This document shows positions 19,125 to 27,892 of a stretch of 64,000 nucleotides of DNA, one piece after another. Numbering within the stretch: the first letter of the stretch is position 1; every line of letters starts with the position of its first letter. Source of the stretch: Corynebacterium sp. HMSC08A12. GTDB lineage: Bacteria; Actinomycetota; Actinomycetes; Mycobacteriales; Mycobacteriaceae. The notes below the pieces were generated by a model, which had not been told where the DNA came from, made no database searches, and saw nothing but the letters and a program-made list of their open reading frames with translations. A program made the translations under genes and the position numbers. Location: positions 89,575-153,574 of the forward strand of contig NZ_KV789165.1 in assembly GCF_001807485.1 (NCBI RefSeq), read 5' to 3'.

Positions 19125-20333
19125 ATGATTAATCTGGAACTCCCCAAGCGTTTGAAGGCGGGCCAGAACCAAGCGCACCAGGCCGCCGCCGAAATCTTCC
19201 GCCCCATCTCCCGCAAGTACGACCTCGCGGAGCACGAGCGCCCCGTCGAGCTGGACACCATGGCCAGCCTGGTCGAGGGCATGGCAGACGCCGGCCAGGC
19301 AATGGCTGGCGCCTCCGGTGGCCGCGGCGATGACAAGAAGAAGACTGAGGGCGTCAAGAATGGCGGCAACATGGCCTCCATCCTCAACGTCCTCGAGACC
19401 TGCTGGGGCGACGTGGGACTCACCCTGTCCATCCCCTACCAGGGTCTGGGCAACGCAGCCGTAGCAGCCGTCGCCGACGACGAGCAGCTCGAGCGCTTCG
19501 GCAAGATCTGGGCCGCCATGGCCATCACCGAGCCGCAGTTCGGCTCCGACTCCGCAGCCGTCGCCGCCACCGCCAAGCTGGACGGCGACGAGTACGTGCT
19601 GAACGGTGAGAAGATCTTCGTCACCGCCGGCGAGCGCTGCACCCACGTTGTCGTCTGGGCATCCGTCGACAAGTCCGCTGGCCGTGCAGCCATCAAGTCC
19701 TTCGTCGTCCCGCGCGACACCCCGGGCTTCGAGCTGGTCCGCCTAGAGCACAAGCTGGGTATCCGCTCCTCCGACACCGCGCACTTCATCCTGGACAACG
19801 TCCGCATCCCGAAGGAGAACCTGCTGGGTTCCCCGGAGGTGGACACCAAGAAGGGCTTCGGTGGCGTGATGGCCACCTTCGACAACACCCGCCCGATGGT
19901 TGCCGCCATGGCCGTTGGTGTCGCCCGCGCTTCCCTGGAGAAGCTGCGCGAGATCCTCACCGACGCAGGTGTAGAGATCGATTATGACGCCCCCGCGTGG
20001 AACCAGCCCGCAGCTGCCAGCGAGTACATTCGCCTGGAGAGCGACTGGGAAGCTGCATACCTGATGACCCTGCGCGCAGGCTGGATGGCCGACAACAAGC
20101 AGCCGAACAGCAAGGAAGCCTCCGAGTGCAAGGCGAAGGCCGGCCGCATGGCTACTGACCTGACCCTGCGTGCGGTTGAGATCGCCGGCGCTTATGGCTA
20201 CTCCGAGCGTGACCTGCTGGAGAAGTGGGCCCGCGACTCCAAGATCCTGGACATCTTCGAGGGCACCCAGCAGATTCAGCAGCTGGTTGTTGCTCGCCGC
20301 GAGCTGGGTCTTTCCTCCAAGGAGCTCAAGTAG
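19125..20333 (+). CDS. acyl-CoA dehydrogenase family protein, short subunit (FadE23-like)
   Basis: 402 residues, FAD-dependent acyl-CoA dehydrogenase fold: middle-domain motif AITEPQFGSDSAAV, and near the C-terminus IFEGTQQIQQLVV with the catalytic Glu and the FAD-contacting GTxQ. It starts 58 bp after the longer paralogue with a GAAGGAA ribosome-binding site, so the two are probably cotranscribed. Residues about 60-85 hold a charged insert (GRGDDKKKTEG) in the N-terminal domain. Confidence 0.92.
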   Translation: MINLELPKRLKAGQNQAHQAAAEIFRPISRKYDLAEHERPVELDTMASLVEGMADAGQAMAGASGGRGDDKKKTEGVKNGGNMASILNVLETCWGDVGLTLSIPYQGLGNAAVAAVADDEQLERFGKIWAAMAITEPQFGSDSAAVAATAKLDGDEYVLNGEKIFVTAGERCTHVVVWASVDKSAGRAAIKSFVVPRDTPGFELVRLEHKLGIRSSDTAHFILDNVRIPKENLLGSPEVDTKKGFGGVMATFDNTRPMVAAMAVGVARASLEKLREILTDAGVEIDYDAPAWNQPAAASEYIRLESDWEAAYLMTLRAGWMADNKQPNSKEASECKAKAGRMATDLTLRAVEIAGAYGYSERDLLEKWARDSKILDIFEGTQQIQQLVVARRELGLSSKELK

Positions 20334-20350
20334 TAGCTGGCTGCGCGAGA

Positions 20351-20394
20351 GCGCAGGCAGCGGCTACGTTGCTAGCCGCCGCTCGTGCCTGCGC
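20351..20394. terminator. large imperfect hairpin between fadE and thiD
   Basis: GCGCAGGCA (20351-20359) pairs with TGCCTGCGC (20386-20394), with an inner CGGCTA (20361-20366)/TAGCCG (20373-20378) stem. It lies between convergent genes, so it may act as a bidirectional terminator. Confidence 0.6.
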
Positions 20395-20443
20395 CTAGCT
20401 GCCTTGCGTCGAACCGCGCGCTTGCACCTGCGCCTAGCTGCCT
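20388..20443. repeat. 17-bp direct repeat pair at the thiD 3' end
   Basis: CCTGCGCCTAGCTGCCT occurs at 20388-20404 and 20427-20443. The second copy includes the first two bases of the reversed thiD stop codon, and the first overlaps the right arm of the hairpin. Confidence 0.75.
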
Positions 20444-21296
20444 AGAACAGGCGCACCGAGTGATCAACGGGGCCATGGCCTTTACCGACTAGCAAACGGT
20501 CGGCATTGGCGATGGCCTCGTTGAGCCATTTAGTAGACCAATCCAGCGCATCCTCCAGTGAATCACCCGCGCCCAGCCGAGTGGCCAGCGCAGAAGACAA
20601 AGAACACCCCGTGCCGTGGGTGTTTTTTGTTTCCACGCGCGGGGAGCTGACCTTATGCGTCTTCCCGGCAGGGGATACTGCAATGTTTCCGGCCTCCGGC
20701 CCGGCCAGGTGACCCAGCTTCACGATGACGGTGGTGTCGGTTTCCTGCGCCCACTTTGCGGCAACCTCCACGGCCTCCTGCTCGCTGGTGGCCAGTTCGG
20801 TTTTGGTCAGGAGTGAGAGTTCGGGGAGGTTCGGCGTCACAACCGAAGAAGCGGCAGCGAAGTCCCGCAGTGCGTCCTCGGCGTCCGCAGTGAGCAGCCG
20901 GTCGCCCGAGGAAGCCACCGCCACCGGATCCAGCACCGTCGTGACCTGGTGATTCTGCAGGTAATCGCGGATCGTCTGGATGGTCTCCGTGTCGCCGAGC
21001 ATGCCGATCTTCACGGCATCGACGGTGACGTCGTCGAACACGGAATCCAGCTGCGCGCGGAGGAAATCCAGCGGGGGAGTGTGGATCTTGCGCACGCCCT
21101 GCGTGTTCTGCGCGACCAGGGCGGTGATGACGGACATGCCGTAGCCGCCCGCCGCCATGATGGACTTCAGATCCGCCTGCGCGCCCGCTCCGCCTGTTGG
21201 GTCGGTGCCGGCGATGGACAGGACGCGCGGGCGGAGGGGGCTGGGTTCGCTGGGGCTTGAGTTGCTGGGGTTGATGTCGGGGCTGTTGTTGGTCAT
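20442..21296 (-). CDS. thiD: hydroxymethylpyrimidine/phosphomethylpyrimidine kinase
   Basis: Phosphorylates HMP and HMP-phosphate for thiamine synthesis. The ribokinase-like signature is complete: VLSIAGTDPTGGAGAQADLK at the N-terminus, VLDPVAVASSGD mid-protein, and KNTHGTGCSLSSALAT with the catalytic region. ATG 21296 is chosen (284 aa) because a GAGGGGC ribosome-binding site precedes it; the frame extends upstream to 21329. It is a stand-alone thi gene here. I see no TPP riboswitch consensus in its leader. Confidence 0.93.
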   Translation of the reverse strand: MTNNSPDINPSNSSPSEPSPLRPRVLSIAGTDPTGGAGAQADLKSIMAAGGYGMSVITALVAQNTQGVRKIHTPPLDFLRAQLDSVFDDVTVDAVKIGMLGDTETIQTIRDYLQNHQVTTVLDPVAVASSGDRLLTADAEDALRDFAAASSVVTPNLPELSLLTKTELATSEQEAVEVAAKWAQETDTTVIVKLGHLAGPEAGNIAVSPAGKTHKVSSPRVETKNTHGTGCSLSSALATRLGAGDSLEDALDWSTKWLNEAIANADRLLVGKGHGPVDHSVRLF

Positions 21297-21354
21297 GCCC
21301 CTCATTATGGCGCATTTGCTTGCGCCCACCGCCTCGGTTGGCTTTACGCAGCGC

Positions 21355-21482
21355 TAAATGTCGTTAGAACGAGAAAGTGTCACATTTGCTACCTGTGTAG
21401 CCCTGACGGCAACGTTCTGACCAGCAGTTTTGCCAAAACGAAAAACGTTTCCGATAACGTATTCTCGTTCTAACGACATTTA
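21355..21482. repeat. 128-bp element bounded by perfect 21-bp inverted repeats
   Basis: TAAATGTCGTTAGAACGAGAA at 21355-21375 is repeated in exact inverse complement at 21462-21482, with an 86-bp A/T-richer interior. Each arm contains an imperfect palindrome TCGTT-NN-AACGA. It lies 59 bp upstream of the thiD start, between thiD and the fadD 3' end. It could be a MITE-like insertion, a regulator's twin operator or a transcribed hairpin. No obvious target-site duplication flanks it. Confidence 0.8.
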
Positions 21483-21584
21483 AGCCTTTTTGGATGGGCT
21501 GCGAGGTGGCTACAGGCCTAGGGGCGAGGCCGTGACTGGTGGGCGGCCACGGCTGCGGCCGGGCGGCTGCGAGCGGACTGGGGG

Positions 21585-23348
21585 CTAAGGCTGCGGCAGC
21601 TCGCGCGGGACCACCTTGCCCACCGCGTTGCGGGGGAGCTTGTCCAGGTAGACGAAGTAGCGCGGCACACTGTGGCGAGCCAGGTGAGCCTTAACCTCCG
21701 TCTTAGCCTTCTCCTCGAACTCCGCCTTCTCTTCGTCGGTCAGTTCGGCGGCGCTCTTGTCCTCCGGCACTACCCACGCGCATAGTGCCTGGCCAAACTC
21801 CGGGTCGTCCACGCCACGCACGGCGGACTCGGCGACGCAATCCATGGAGTTGATCACGTCCTCGGTCTCCTGCGGGAAGACATTCTCACCGCCGGAGACG
21901 ATCATGTCGTCGCTACGGCCAGAGATGAACAGCAGGCCCTCGTCGTTGTAGTAGCCCAGGTCTCCGGTGGCCACCATGCCGTCGATGATCTCCTTGTCGG
22001 AGCCGGGGCGCGTGTAGCCCTCGAACAGCATGTCGTTCTTCACGAAGATGCGCCCGATCTCGCCGTTCGGCAGCTCGTTGCCGTTATCGTCCAGAACCTT
22101 CAGTGTCGTTGCCATCGGTGGCTTCCCGGCAGTGTTGATGTGCTTGCGCAGATCCTCCGGAGTGGCGATGGAAGCCCAGCTGACTTCCGTCGAACCGTAG
22201 AGGTTGTACAGCACGTCGCCGAACTTCTCCTGCGTCTCGCGCACTACCTTCGGCGGCAGTGCCTCGCCGGAGGTGGCGATGATCTTCGTGCCAGAGTTGA
22301 AGTTCTCCGGCACAACCTCCAGCATGCGGCGCAGCATCGTCGGCACCATTGCGATGGTGTACGGGCGGTTCTTTTCAATCAGCTTCACGGCAGCTTCGGG
22401 GGAGAAGCGGCGCTGCATGATCATGGTGTTGCGCAGCGCGAGCGCCAACTGGATCTGTGCGAAGCCCCAGGTGTGAAACATCGGCGCGGAGAGGAACGAC
22501 GGCCGGTGGTGGCGCATCGGGATGCGGCTCATGATGGAGGACGCTGGCATGTACGTCTTCGGCTCCGGTCGGCGCGCTCCCTTCGGGGTGCCGGTAGTTC
22601 CGGAGGTCAGGATGATGGTGCGTCCCTGGCGCGGGCGGGCGGGGATAGAGAGATTTTCCGGGGTGGTGCTCAGCACCTCGTGCAGGGACGGCCAGTCCTC
22701 ACTACGGGTGGCGTAGTCGCCACTGTTGATCGCATCCCGAACGTTGGAGGCCTTCTTCAGTGCTTCCTCCGCCTCACGGGTAAGCCCTAGCGTGTCTCCG
22801 TTTTCCCAGGCGACGACGACCGGGCAGGCGTCGAAATCCTTCGGTAGAAGCGGCAGGAATTCCTCGTCGATGAAAAGAATGTCGATCTTTTGTTCCTGTA
22901 GCACGGCCTGGGTCTGCTTTGCTGACGCCCCAGTATTGAATAGCACAATGTCCGTACCCAACCGACCGTGTGCACACAGGGTGAGAATGAATCCGCGGTG
23001 GTTACGGCACAGGACGCCGATGCGGTCACGCTCGCGGACGCCGGTGCGGAAGAGGGCTTGCGCCAGGGCGGTGGACTGCTCGTGCAGTTCTTGGTAGGTC
23101 ATCGAGCCGGCGTCGTCGATGATGGCCGTGTGGTACGGGTCGCGCGCGGCGCCGATGGCCAGCAGGCCTGCGGGCAGGAAGCTCCACTGGATGATGCCCT
23201 TGAGGGCTTTGCCGGCTGCGACGGGACCCATGGATCCCAGGACGCCCGATTTGAACAGGGGCAGTGTGCCTTTGAGAAGTGTGCCGGCGGTCCCGATCTG
23301 TTCGGTGAGGGAGGGCTTGGGCAACTGGGCGGCTGCTGCTGCGTTCAT
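21585..23348 (-). CDS. fadD: fatty-acid CoA ligase (AMP-binding)
   Basis: 587 residues, ANL superfamily adenylate-forming enzyme activating fatty acids to acyl-CoA. Phosphate-binding motif TILTSGTTGTPKGARRP, the YNLYGSTEVSWAS motif, the ATGDLGYYNDEGLLF hinge region and a C-terminal PRNAVGKVVPREL with the catalytic Lys are visible. The start ATG 23348 follows an AAGGAG ribosome-binding site at 12-base spacing, itself embedded in a 14-bp tandem repeat array. It feeds the adjacent acyl-CoA dehydrogenases. The chain-length preference cannot be told. Confidence 0.93.
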   Translation of the reverse strand: MNAAAAAQLPKPSLTEQIGTAGTLLKGTLPLFKSGVLGSMGPVAAGKALKGIIQWSFLPAGLLAIGAARDPYHTAIIDDAGSMTYQELHEQSTALAQALFRTGVRERDRIGVLCRNHRGFILTLCAHGRLGTDIVLFNTGASAKQTQAVLQEQKIDILFIDEEFLPLLPKDFDACPVVVAWENGDTLGLTREAEEALKKASNVRDAINSGDYATRSEDWPSLHEVLSTTPENLSIPARPRQGRTIILTSGTTGTPKGARRPEPKTYMPASSIMSRIPMRHHRPSFLSAPMFHTWGFAQIQLALALRNTMIMQRRFSPEAAVKLIEKNRPYTIAMVPTMLRRMLEVVPENFNSGTKIIATSGEALPPKVVRETQEKFGDVLYNLYGSTEVSWASIATPEDLRKHINTAGKPPMATTLKVLDDNGNELPNGEIGRIFVKNDMLFEGYTRPGSDKEIIDGMVATGDLGYYNDEGLLFISGRSDDMIVSGGENVFPQETEDVINSMDCVAESAVRGVDDPEFGQALCAWVVPEDKSAAELTDEEKAEFEEKAKTEVKAHLARHSVPRYFVYLDKLPRNAVGKVVPRELPQP

Positions 23349-23453
23349 TTCTGGGTGACTCTCCTTGGGCCAGTCTCTCTGAGCTGGTTTCTTTGGGCTG
23401 GTTTCTCTGGGTTGGTATCTCTGGGGTGCTCTCTCCGTGGCGGTTTCTCCTGA
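23342..23453 (-). repeat. degenerate 14-bp tandem repeats in fadD leader
   Basis: Read on the minus strand, units CCCAGAGATACCAA, CCCAGAGAAACCAG, CCCAAAGAAACCAG, CTCAGAGAGACTGG, CCCAAGGAGAGTCA and CCCAGAAATGAACG follow each other without gaps from 23425 down to 23342. The fifth carries the ribosome-binding site and the sixth the start codon. Two weaker units (9 of 14 matches each to the second unit) extend the array to 23453. Confidence 0.8.
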
Positions 23454-23711
23454 GGCGCCCTCTTGGAGGGGTTCTCAAGTACCACTGCCTCGAAGTTTTA
23501 GTGGCGTGCATCACTTTAATGTTTCTGGACTAAAAAGTTCTCGGTTTGAAAAAATAACTATGAAGCAACAGGTTGTGGGGGAGCCGGGGAATAGGGGTTT
23601 ATAGGGGGCGTTCGCTGACGGCGTACAGCTTAGAAACTTAAGCTCAGAATGCCTGTTGACCTGCTGGTATGTGGGTGGTTGAGGCCGAGGTGGCGTCGGA
23701 ATAATGCAACA

Positions 23712-23726
23712 ACAACACAGTGTTGT
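23712..23726. promoter_or_regulatory. 15-bp perfect palindrome upstream of clpC
   Basis: ACAACAC-A-GTGTTGT has seven-base arms around a single base. Its location about 95 bp upstream of clpC suggests an operator; the cognate regulator is unknown. Confidence 0.5.
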
Positions 23727-23746
23727 GTGAAAGGCGATATGAGTTG

Positions 23747-23764
23747 TCCACGCTCACGGCTAAG
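23747..23764 (+). promoter_or_regulatory. ClgR-like binding site for clpC
   Basis: TCCACGCTCACGGCTAAG differs at one defined position from the corynebacterial ClgR consensus as I remember it (WNNWCGCYNANRGCGWWS). ClgR activates clpC and clpP genes under proteolytic stress in Corynebacterium, and the site is about 55 bp upstream of the start. Confidence 0.5.
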
Positions 23765-23818
23765 GTGGGCAACATTGGCGAATACGCAAGCTACATCTTT
23801 TGAAAAAGGGAGCACACC

Positions 23819-26476
23819 ATGTTCGAGAGGTTCACGGATCGCGCGCGCCGCGTCGTTGTGTTGGCGCAGGAGGAAGCACGCGCGCTGAATCACAACTACA
23901 TCGGCACCGAGCACATCCTGCTCGGCCTGATCCAAGAAGGCGAAGGTGTCGCAGCGAAGGCCCTGGAATCCATGGGCATCTCCCTGGACGCCGTACGCAC
24001 CGAGGTCAAGGACATCATCGGCACCGGTGGCCACCCGCCGAGCGGCTACATCCCGTTCACCCCGCGCGCCAAGAAGGTACTGGAGCTCGCGCTGCGCGAA
24101 GCGCTGCAATTGGGCCACAAGTACATCGGCACCGAGCACATCCTGCTGGGCCTCATCCGCGAGGGTGAAGGCGTGGCGGCACAGGTGCTGGTCAAGCTCG
24201 GTGCAGACCTGTCCCGCGTGCGCCAGCAGGTAATCCAGCTGCTCAGCGGCTACGAGGGGAACGAGGAAGAAAGCGGTGGCGGCGAGCCCGCTACCGCCGG
24301 CGTGGGCAGCAGCCCGGAGGGCGCGCCGAGCCGCCCGGGCCAGAAGTCCAACTCCCTGGTTTTGGACCAGTTCGGCCGCAACCTCACTCAGGCAGCCAAG
24401 GATGGCAAGCTGGACCCGGTCGTGGGCCGCGAGAATGAGATCGAGCGCGTTATGCAGGTGCTTTCCCGCCGTACCAAGAACAATCCAGTGCTGATCGGCG
24501 AGCCCGGCGTGGGTAAGACCGCCGTGGTCGAGGGCCTGGCGCTGGACATCGTCAACGGCAAGGTGCCGGAGACGTTGAAGGATAAGCAGCTGTACTCCCT
24601 GGACCTGGGCTCCCTCGTGGCGGGCTCCCGCTACCGTGGTGACTTCGAGGAGCGCCTGAAGAAGGTGCTGAAGGAGATCAACCAGCGCGGAGACATCATC
24701 CTGTTCATCGACGAGATCCACACCCTGGTCGGCGCAGGTGCCGCCGAGGGCGCGATCGACGCTGCCAGCATCCTGAAGCCGAAGCTGGCCCGCGGCGAGC
24801 TGCAGACCATCGGTGCCACCACCCTGGACGAGTACCGCAAGCACATCGAGAAGGATGCCGCGCTGGAGCGTCGCTTCCAGCCGGTGCAGGTCCCGGAGCC
24901 CTCCGTGGAGCTGACCGTGGAGATCCTGAAGGGTCTGCGCGACCGCTACGAGGCACACCACCGCGTATCCATCACCGACGGTGCGCTGAAGGCCGCCGCC
25001 CAGCTGGCGGATCGCTACATCAACGACCGCTTCCTGCCGGATAAGGCCGTGGACCTGATCGACGAGGCCGGAGCCCGCATGCGCATCAAGCGCATGACCG
25101 CCCCGAAGGCCATCCAGGACATCGACGACAAGATCGCCGAGGTGCGCCGTAAGAAGGAAGCTGCCATCGACGACCAGGACTTCGAGAAGGCAGCAGCCCT
25201 GCGCGACGACGAGCGCAAGCTGGGTGAAGAGCGCGCGGAGAAGGAAAAGGCCTGGCGCGCCGGCGAGCTGGACGAGGTCGCCGAGGTGGGCGAGGAGCAG
25301 ATCGCCGAGGTCATGGGCACCTGGACCGGCATCCCCGTGTTCAAGCTCACCGAGGAAGAGTCCACCCGCCTGCTGCACATGGAAGACGAGCTGCACAAGC
25401 GCATCATCGGCCAGGACGATGCCGTCAAGGCGGTCTCCCGCGCCATCCGCCGCACCCGCGCCGGTCTGAAGGACCCGAAGCGCCCGTCCGGCTCGTTCAT
25501 CTTTGCCGGCCCGTCCGGTGTGGGTAAGACCGAGCTGTCGAAGGCTCTGGCCGAGTTCCTGTTCGGCGACGATGACGCGCTGATCCAGATCGACATGGGC
25601 GAGTTCCACGACAAGTTCACGGCATCCCGCCTGTTCGGTGCGCCTCCGGGATATGTCGGCTACGACGAGGGCGGCCAGCTGACCGAGAAGGTCCGCCGCA
25701 AGCCGTTCTCCGTGGTGTTGTTCGACGAGATCGAGAAGGCCCACACGGAGATCTACAACACCCTGCTGCAGGTGCTGGAAGACGGTCGCCTGACCGACGG
25801 CCAGGGCCGCATGGTGGACTTCAAGAACACCGTCCTGATCTTCACCTCGAACCTGGGTACCAGGGACATCTCCAAGGCTGTGGGCATGGGCTTCAGCGCT
25901 TCCGGCGAAGCCGACGAGGAGACCCAGTACGAGCGGATGAAGCAGAAGGTCGACGACGAGCTGAAGAAGCACTTCCGCCCGGAGTTCCTGAACCGTATCG
26001 ACGACATCGTGGTCTTCCACCAGCTGACCCGCGAGCAGATCGTGCAGATGGTGGACCTGCTGCTGGGCCGCGTGCGCACCGCGCTGCAGGCGAAGGACAT
26101 GGACCTGGAGCTCACCGAGCAGGCGAAGTCCCTGCTGGCCAAGCGTGGCTTCGACCCGGTACTGGGCGCCCGCCCGCTGCGCCGCACGATCCAGCGCGAG
26201 ATCGAGGATCACCTGTCCGAGAAGATCCTATTCGGCGAGATCGGCGCCGGCGAGATCGTCACCGTCGACGTCGAAAACTGGGACGGCGAATCCAAGGGCG
26301 ACGATGCGAAGTTCGTCTTCGGCACCAAGCCCAAGCCCCTGCCGGAGGTCGGTGAGGAGGACTTCGCCGCCGACGAGGCCCAGGAGGCGGTGTCCGTCGC
26401 CGCCGAGGGCAACGTGCCGGAGGATAAGGGTTTTGACGCCGCAGATTCCAGCGACGACTGGAATCAGAAAGGCTAA
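23819..26476 (+). CDS. clpC: ATP-dependent Clp protease ATP-binding subunit ClpC
   Basis: AAA+ unfoldase that feeds ClpP. 885 residues: two Clp N-terminal repeats (each with [12 protein letters not shown], about residues 25 and 100), first AAA module with GEPGVGKT, a UVR-like coiled middle region ([19 protein letters not shown]), second AAA module with [19 protein letters not shown] (ClpP-side loop region), and a C-terminal D2-small domain. An acidic Ala/Glu tail ends the protein. The promoter region carries a ClgR-like site. Stop abuts that of the convergent lipase gene. Confidence 0.97.
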   Translation: MFERFTDRARRVVVLAQEEARALNHNYIGTEHILLGLIQEGEGVAAKALESMGISLDAVRTEVKDIIGTGGHPPSGYIPFTPRAKKVLELALREALQLGHKYIGTEHILLGLIREGEGVAAQVLVKLGADLSRVRQQVIQLLSGYEGNEEESGGGEPATAGVGSSPEGAPSRPGQKSNSLVLDQFGRNLTQAAKDGKLDPVVGRENEIERVMQVLSRRTKNNPVLIGEPGVGKTAVVEGLALDIVNGKVPETLKDKQLYSLDLGSLVAGSRYRGDFEERLKKVLKEINQRGDIILFIDEIHTLVGAGAAEGAIDAASILKPKLARGELQTIGATTLDEYRKHIEKDAALERRFQPVQVPEPSVELTVEILKGLRDRYEAHHRVSITDGALKAAAQLADRYINDRFLPDKAVDLIDEAGARMRIKRMTAPKAIQDIDDKIAEVRRKKEAAIDDQDFEKAAALRDDERKLGEERAEKEKAWRAGELDEVAEVGEEQIAEVMGTWTGIPVFKLTEEESTRLLHMEDELHKRIIGQDDAVKAVSRAIRRTRAGLKDPKRPSGSFIFAGPSGVGKTELSKALAEFLFGDDDALIQIDMGEFHDKFTASRLFGAPPGYVGYDEGGQLTEKVRRKPFSVVLFDEIEKAHTEIYNTLLQVLEDGRLTDGQGRMVDFKNTVLIFTSNLGTRDISKAVGMGFSASGEADEETQYERMKQKVDDELKKHFRPEFLNRIDDIVVFHQLTREQIVQMVDLLLGRVRTALQAKDMDLELTEQAKSLLAKRGFDPVLGARPLRRTIQREIEDHLSEKILFGEIGAGEIVTVDVENWDGESKGDDAKFVFGTKPKPLPEVGEEDFAADEAQEAVSVAAEGNVPEDKGFDAADSSDDWNQKG

Positions 26477-27844
26477 TTAAGCCTTGTTGAACTGCACTGG
26501 GCGATCGTGGATTACGTTATCCACCCAGTCCAGGGCAGGCAGCAGGTGCGAGAACATCGGCAGCATGTGATCGCCAAGCGGGAACGTGCGCGGGATATTG
26601 TGCTCCGCGTAGTTCACCTTCGTGCCACCCTCCGCCCACTGGCGGGCCATACGGCGGCTCTGCTCAACCGGGATCGTGTCATCGTTCGTGCCATGGCCGA
26701 CGTACACAGGGACCTGGGGTGGGCGGCTGCCGATGCGTTGGGCGTCAACAAGCTTCTTGAATGGCTCCTGCTGCAGCAGCTCCGTGAGTGACTCGCCGTT
26801 CTTTGTCAGCGTGCGCGTATCCGTATAAGCGTGGCGCGCGAGGGATTCGGGGACGCATTCGCTGGCGGTCTGGCGGACGAACTCCTTGCCCTTGTCGTTC
26901 ATCTTTTCCTCCACGGCGCCGCGGATCTCCGGGTTGGAGACGAGGAAACCATTCAGTGTGTAGCCCAGGGCGGCTGCTAGGGGGCCGTTGTCGATGGCGG
27001 TGGCAGTCATAGCCAAATCCGCCGGAACTCCGCCTGCGTAGCCCGCCTTCAGGTTGATCTCCGGGGCGTAAGTGTGAGCCAGCTCCAGGGCTGCGGCGGA
27101 GGAACCGCCGCCCTGCGAGTAACCCCACACCGCGACCGGTGCGGCCTTCGGCACTCGAGGCATGTTCTTCGCCGCGCGAGCCATGTCCAGGGTGGCGTTG
27201 CCCTGATCCACACGGTTCATGTACGTATGCTGCGCCGGGGTGCCCAGGCCGTTCAGGTCGGTCAGCGCCACAGCCCAGCCACGGGAGAGGGCGGCGGCGA
27301 CGGGCGCGGCCTCATACTCCAAGCCCATCGGCAGCAGCTTGCCTGGGGCACACGCATCTCCGCTGCCCTGAGTGCCTGGAGCTACGACCAGCAGTGGGCG
27401 CTCCCCGCCACCGGTGTAGGGAGCGCGGGGCACCAGCACGGTGCCGGTGACGGGTACGGTCTCGCCGCGAGAATTGGTGGAAACGTAGGCTACGCGCTGG
27501 GCCTCGCTGTTCGTCCAGTCGACGAAGGGGATTCCGAGGGCAAAGTTGCTGGGGGCAGTCTTGATGATTTCCCCTGGCTTGCCCTTCACCTGCAAAGGCA
27601 GAGAGGAGTAGAAGCCATCCGGGTCGTAGTTGGGCAGAGAACCCACTACGGACTTGCCGCTGCCAGTGGCGGCGGCCTTGGAGGCGGATCCCTCGACGGA
27701 ACCATATAGTCCGCCGGGTGCTGCGGTGGCCGGGGCCATTCCGGAAGCGGCGATGGCGGCGGGCAGCACAACTGCGAAGGTAGCGGTTAGGGTACGGGAG
27801 CGGAGGGGACGGGAACGGTTGGAACTTCTACGAGAAAACGTCAT
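26477..27844 (-). CDS. secreted lipase (LIP family)
   Basis: 455 residues with an Arg-rich signal peptide ending about residue 42 (APATAAPG), so exported. The alpha/beta-hydrolase nucleophile elbow is GYSQGGGSSAA, followed by the secretory lipase pattern of Candida-type LIP proteins; late GHGTNDDTIPVEQ likely supplies the catalytic Asp, and EHNIPRTFPLGDH the His. It probably releases fatty acids from host triacylglycerols, consistent with fadD and fadE genes nearby. It lies 48 bp after, and co-directional with, the BrnQ-like carrier gene. Confidence 0.9.
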   Translation of the reverse strand: MTFSRRSSNRSRPLRSRTLTATFAVVLPAAIAASGMAPATAAPGGLYGSVEGSASKAAATGSGKSVVGSLPNYDPDGFYSSLPLQVKGKPGEIIKTAPSNFALGIPFVDWTNSEAQRVAYVSTNSRGETVPVTGTVLVPRAPYTGGGERPLLVVAPGTQGSGDACAPGKLLPMGLEYEAAPVAAALSRGWAVALTDLNGLGTPAQHTYMNRVDQGNATLDMARAAKNMPRVPKAAPVAVWGYSQGGGSSAAALELAHTYAPEINLKAGYAGGVPADLAMTATAIDNGPLAAALGYTLNGFLVSNPEIRGAVEEKMNDKGKEFVRQTASECVPESLARHAYTDTRTLTKNGESLTELLQQEPFKKLVDAQRIGSRPPQVPVYVGHGTNDDTIPVEQSRRMARQWAEGGTKVNYAEHNIPRTFPLGDHMLPMFSHLLPALDWVDNVIHDRPVQFNKA

Positions 27845-27892
27845 AGGGGAATCCTAAGCGTTTTCTCTGTCCGAAGTATTAGGTATTGCTAA

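Larger units (their letters stand above)
23349..23818. other. 470-bp divergent intergenic region, fadD / clpC
   Basis: The fadD side (to 23453) is filled by 14-bp tandem repeats. Bases 23460-23700 are A/T-rich with no convincing gene. The clpC side holds a 15-bp palindrome at 23712-23726, a ClgR-like site at 23747-23764 and a GGGAG ribosome-binding site before ATG 23819. Confidence 0.7.

Noticed and set aside
17675..19432. 585-codon open frame antisense to the acyl-CoA dehydrogenase pair
   Set aside because: It is explained by high third-position GC in the real genes; no domain or ribosome-binding site.
21297..21500. TPP riboswitch before thiD
   Set aside because: No CUGAGA or downstream core pattern is visible on the minus strand; the inverted-repeat element is the only structure.
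23630..26212. 860-codon open frame antisense to clpC
   Set aside because: It mirrors the strongly conserved clpC frame, is composed of codon-bias-driven Leu/Val/Gln/Arg runs, and shows no family motif.
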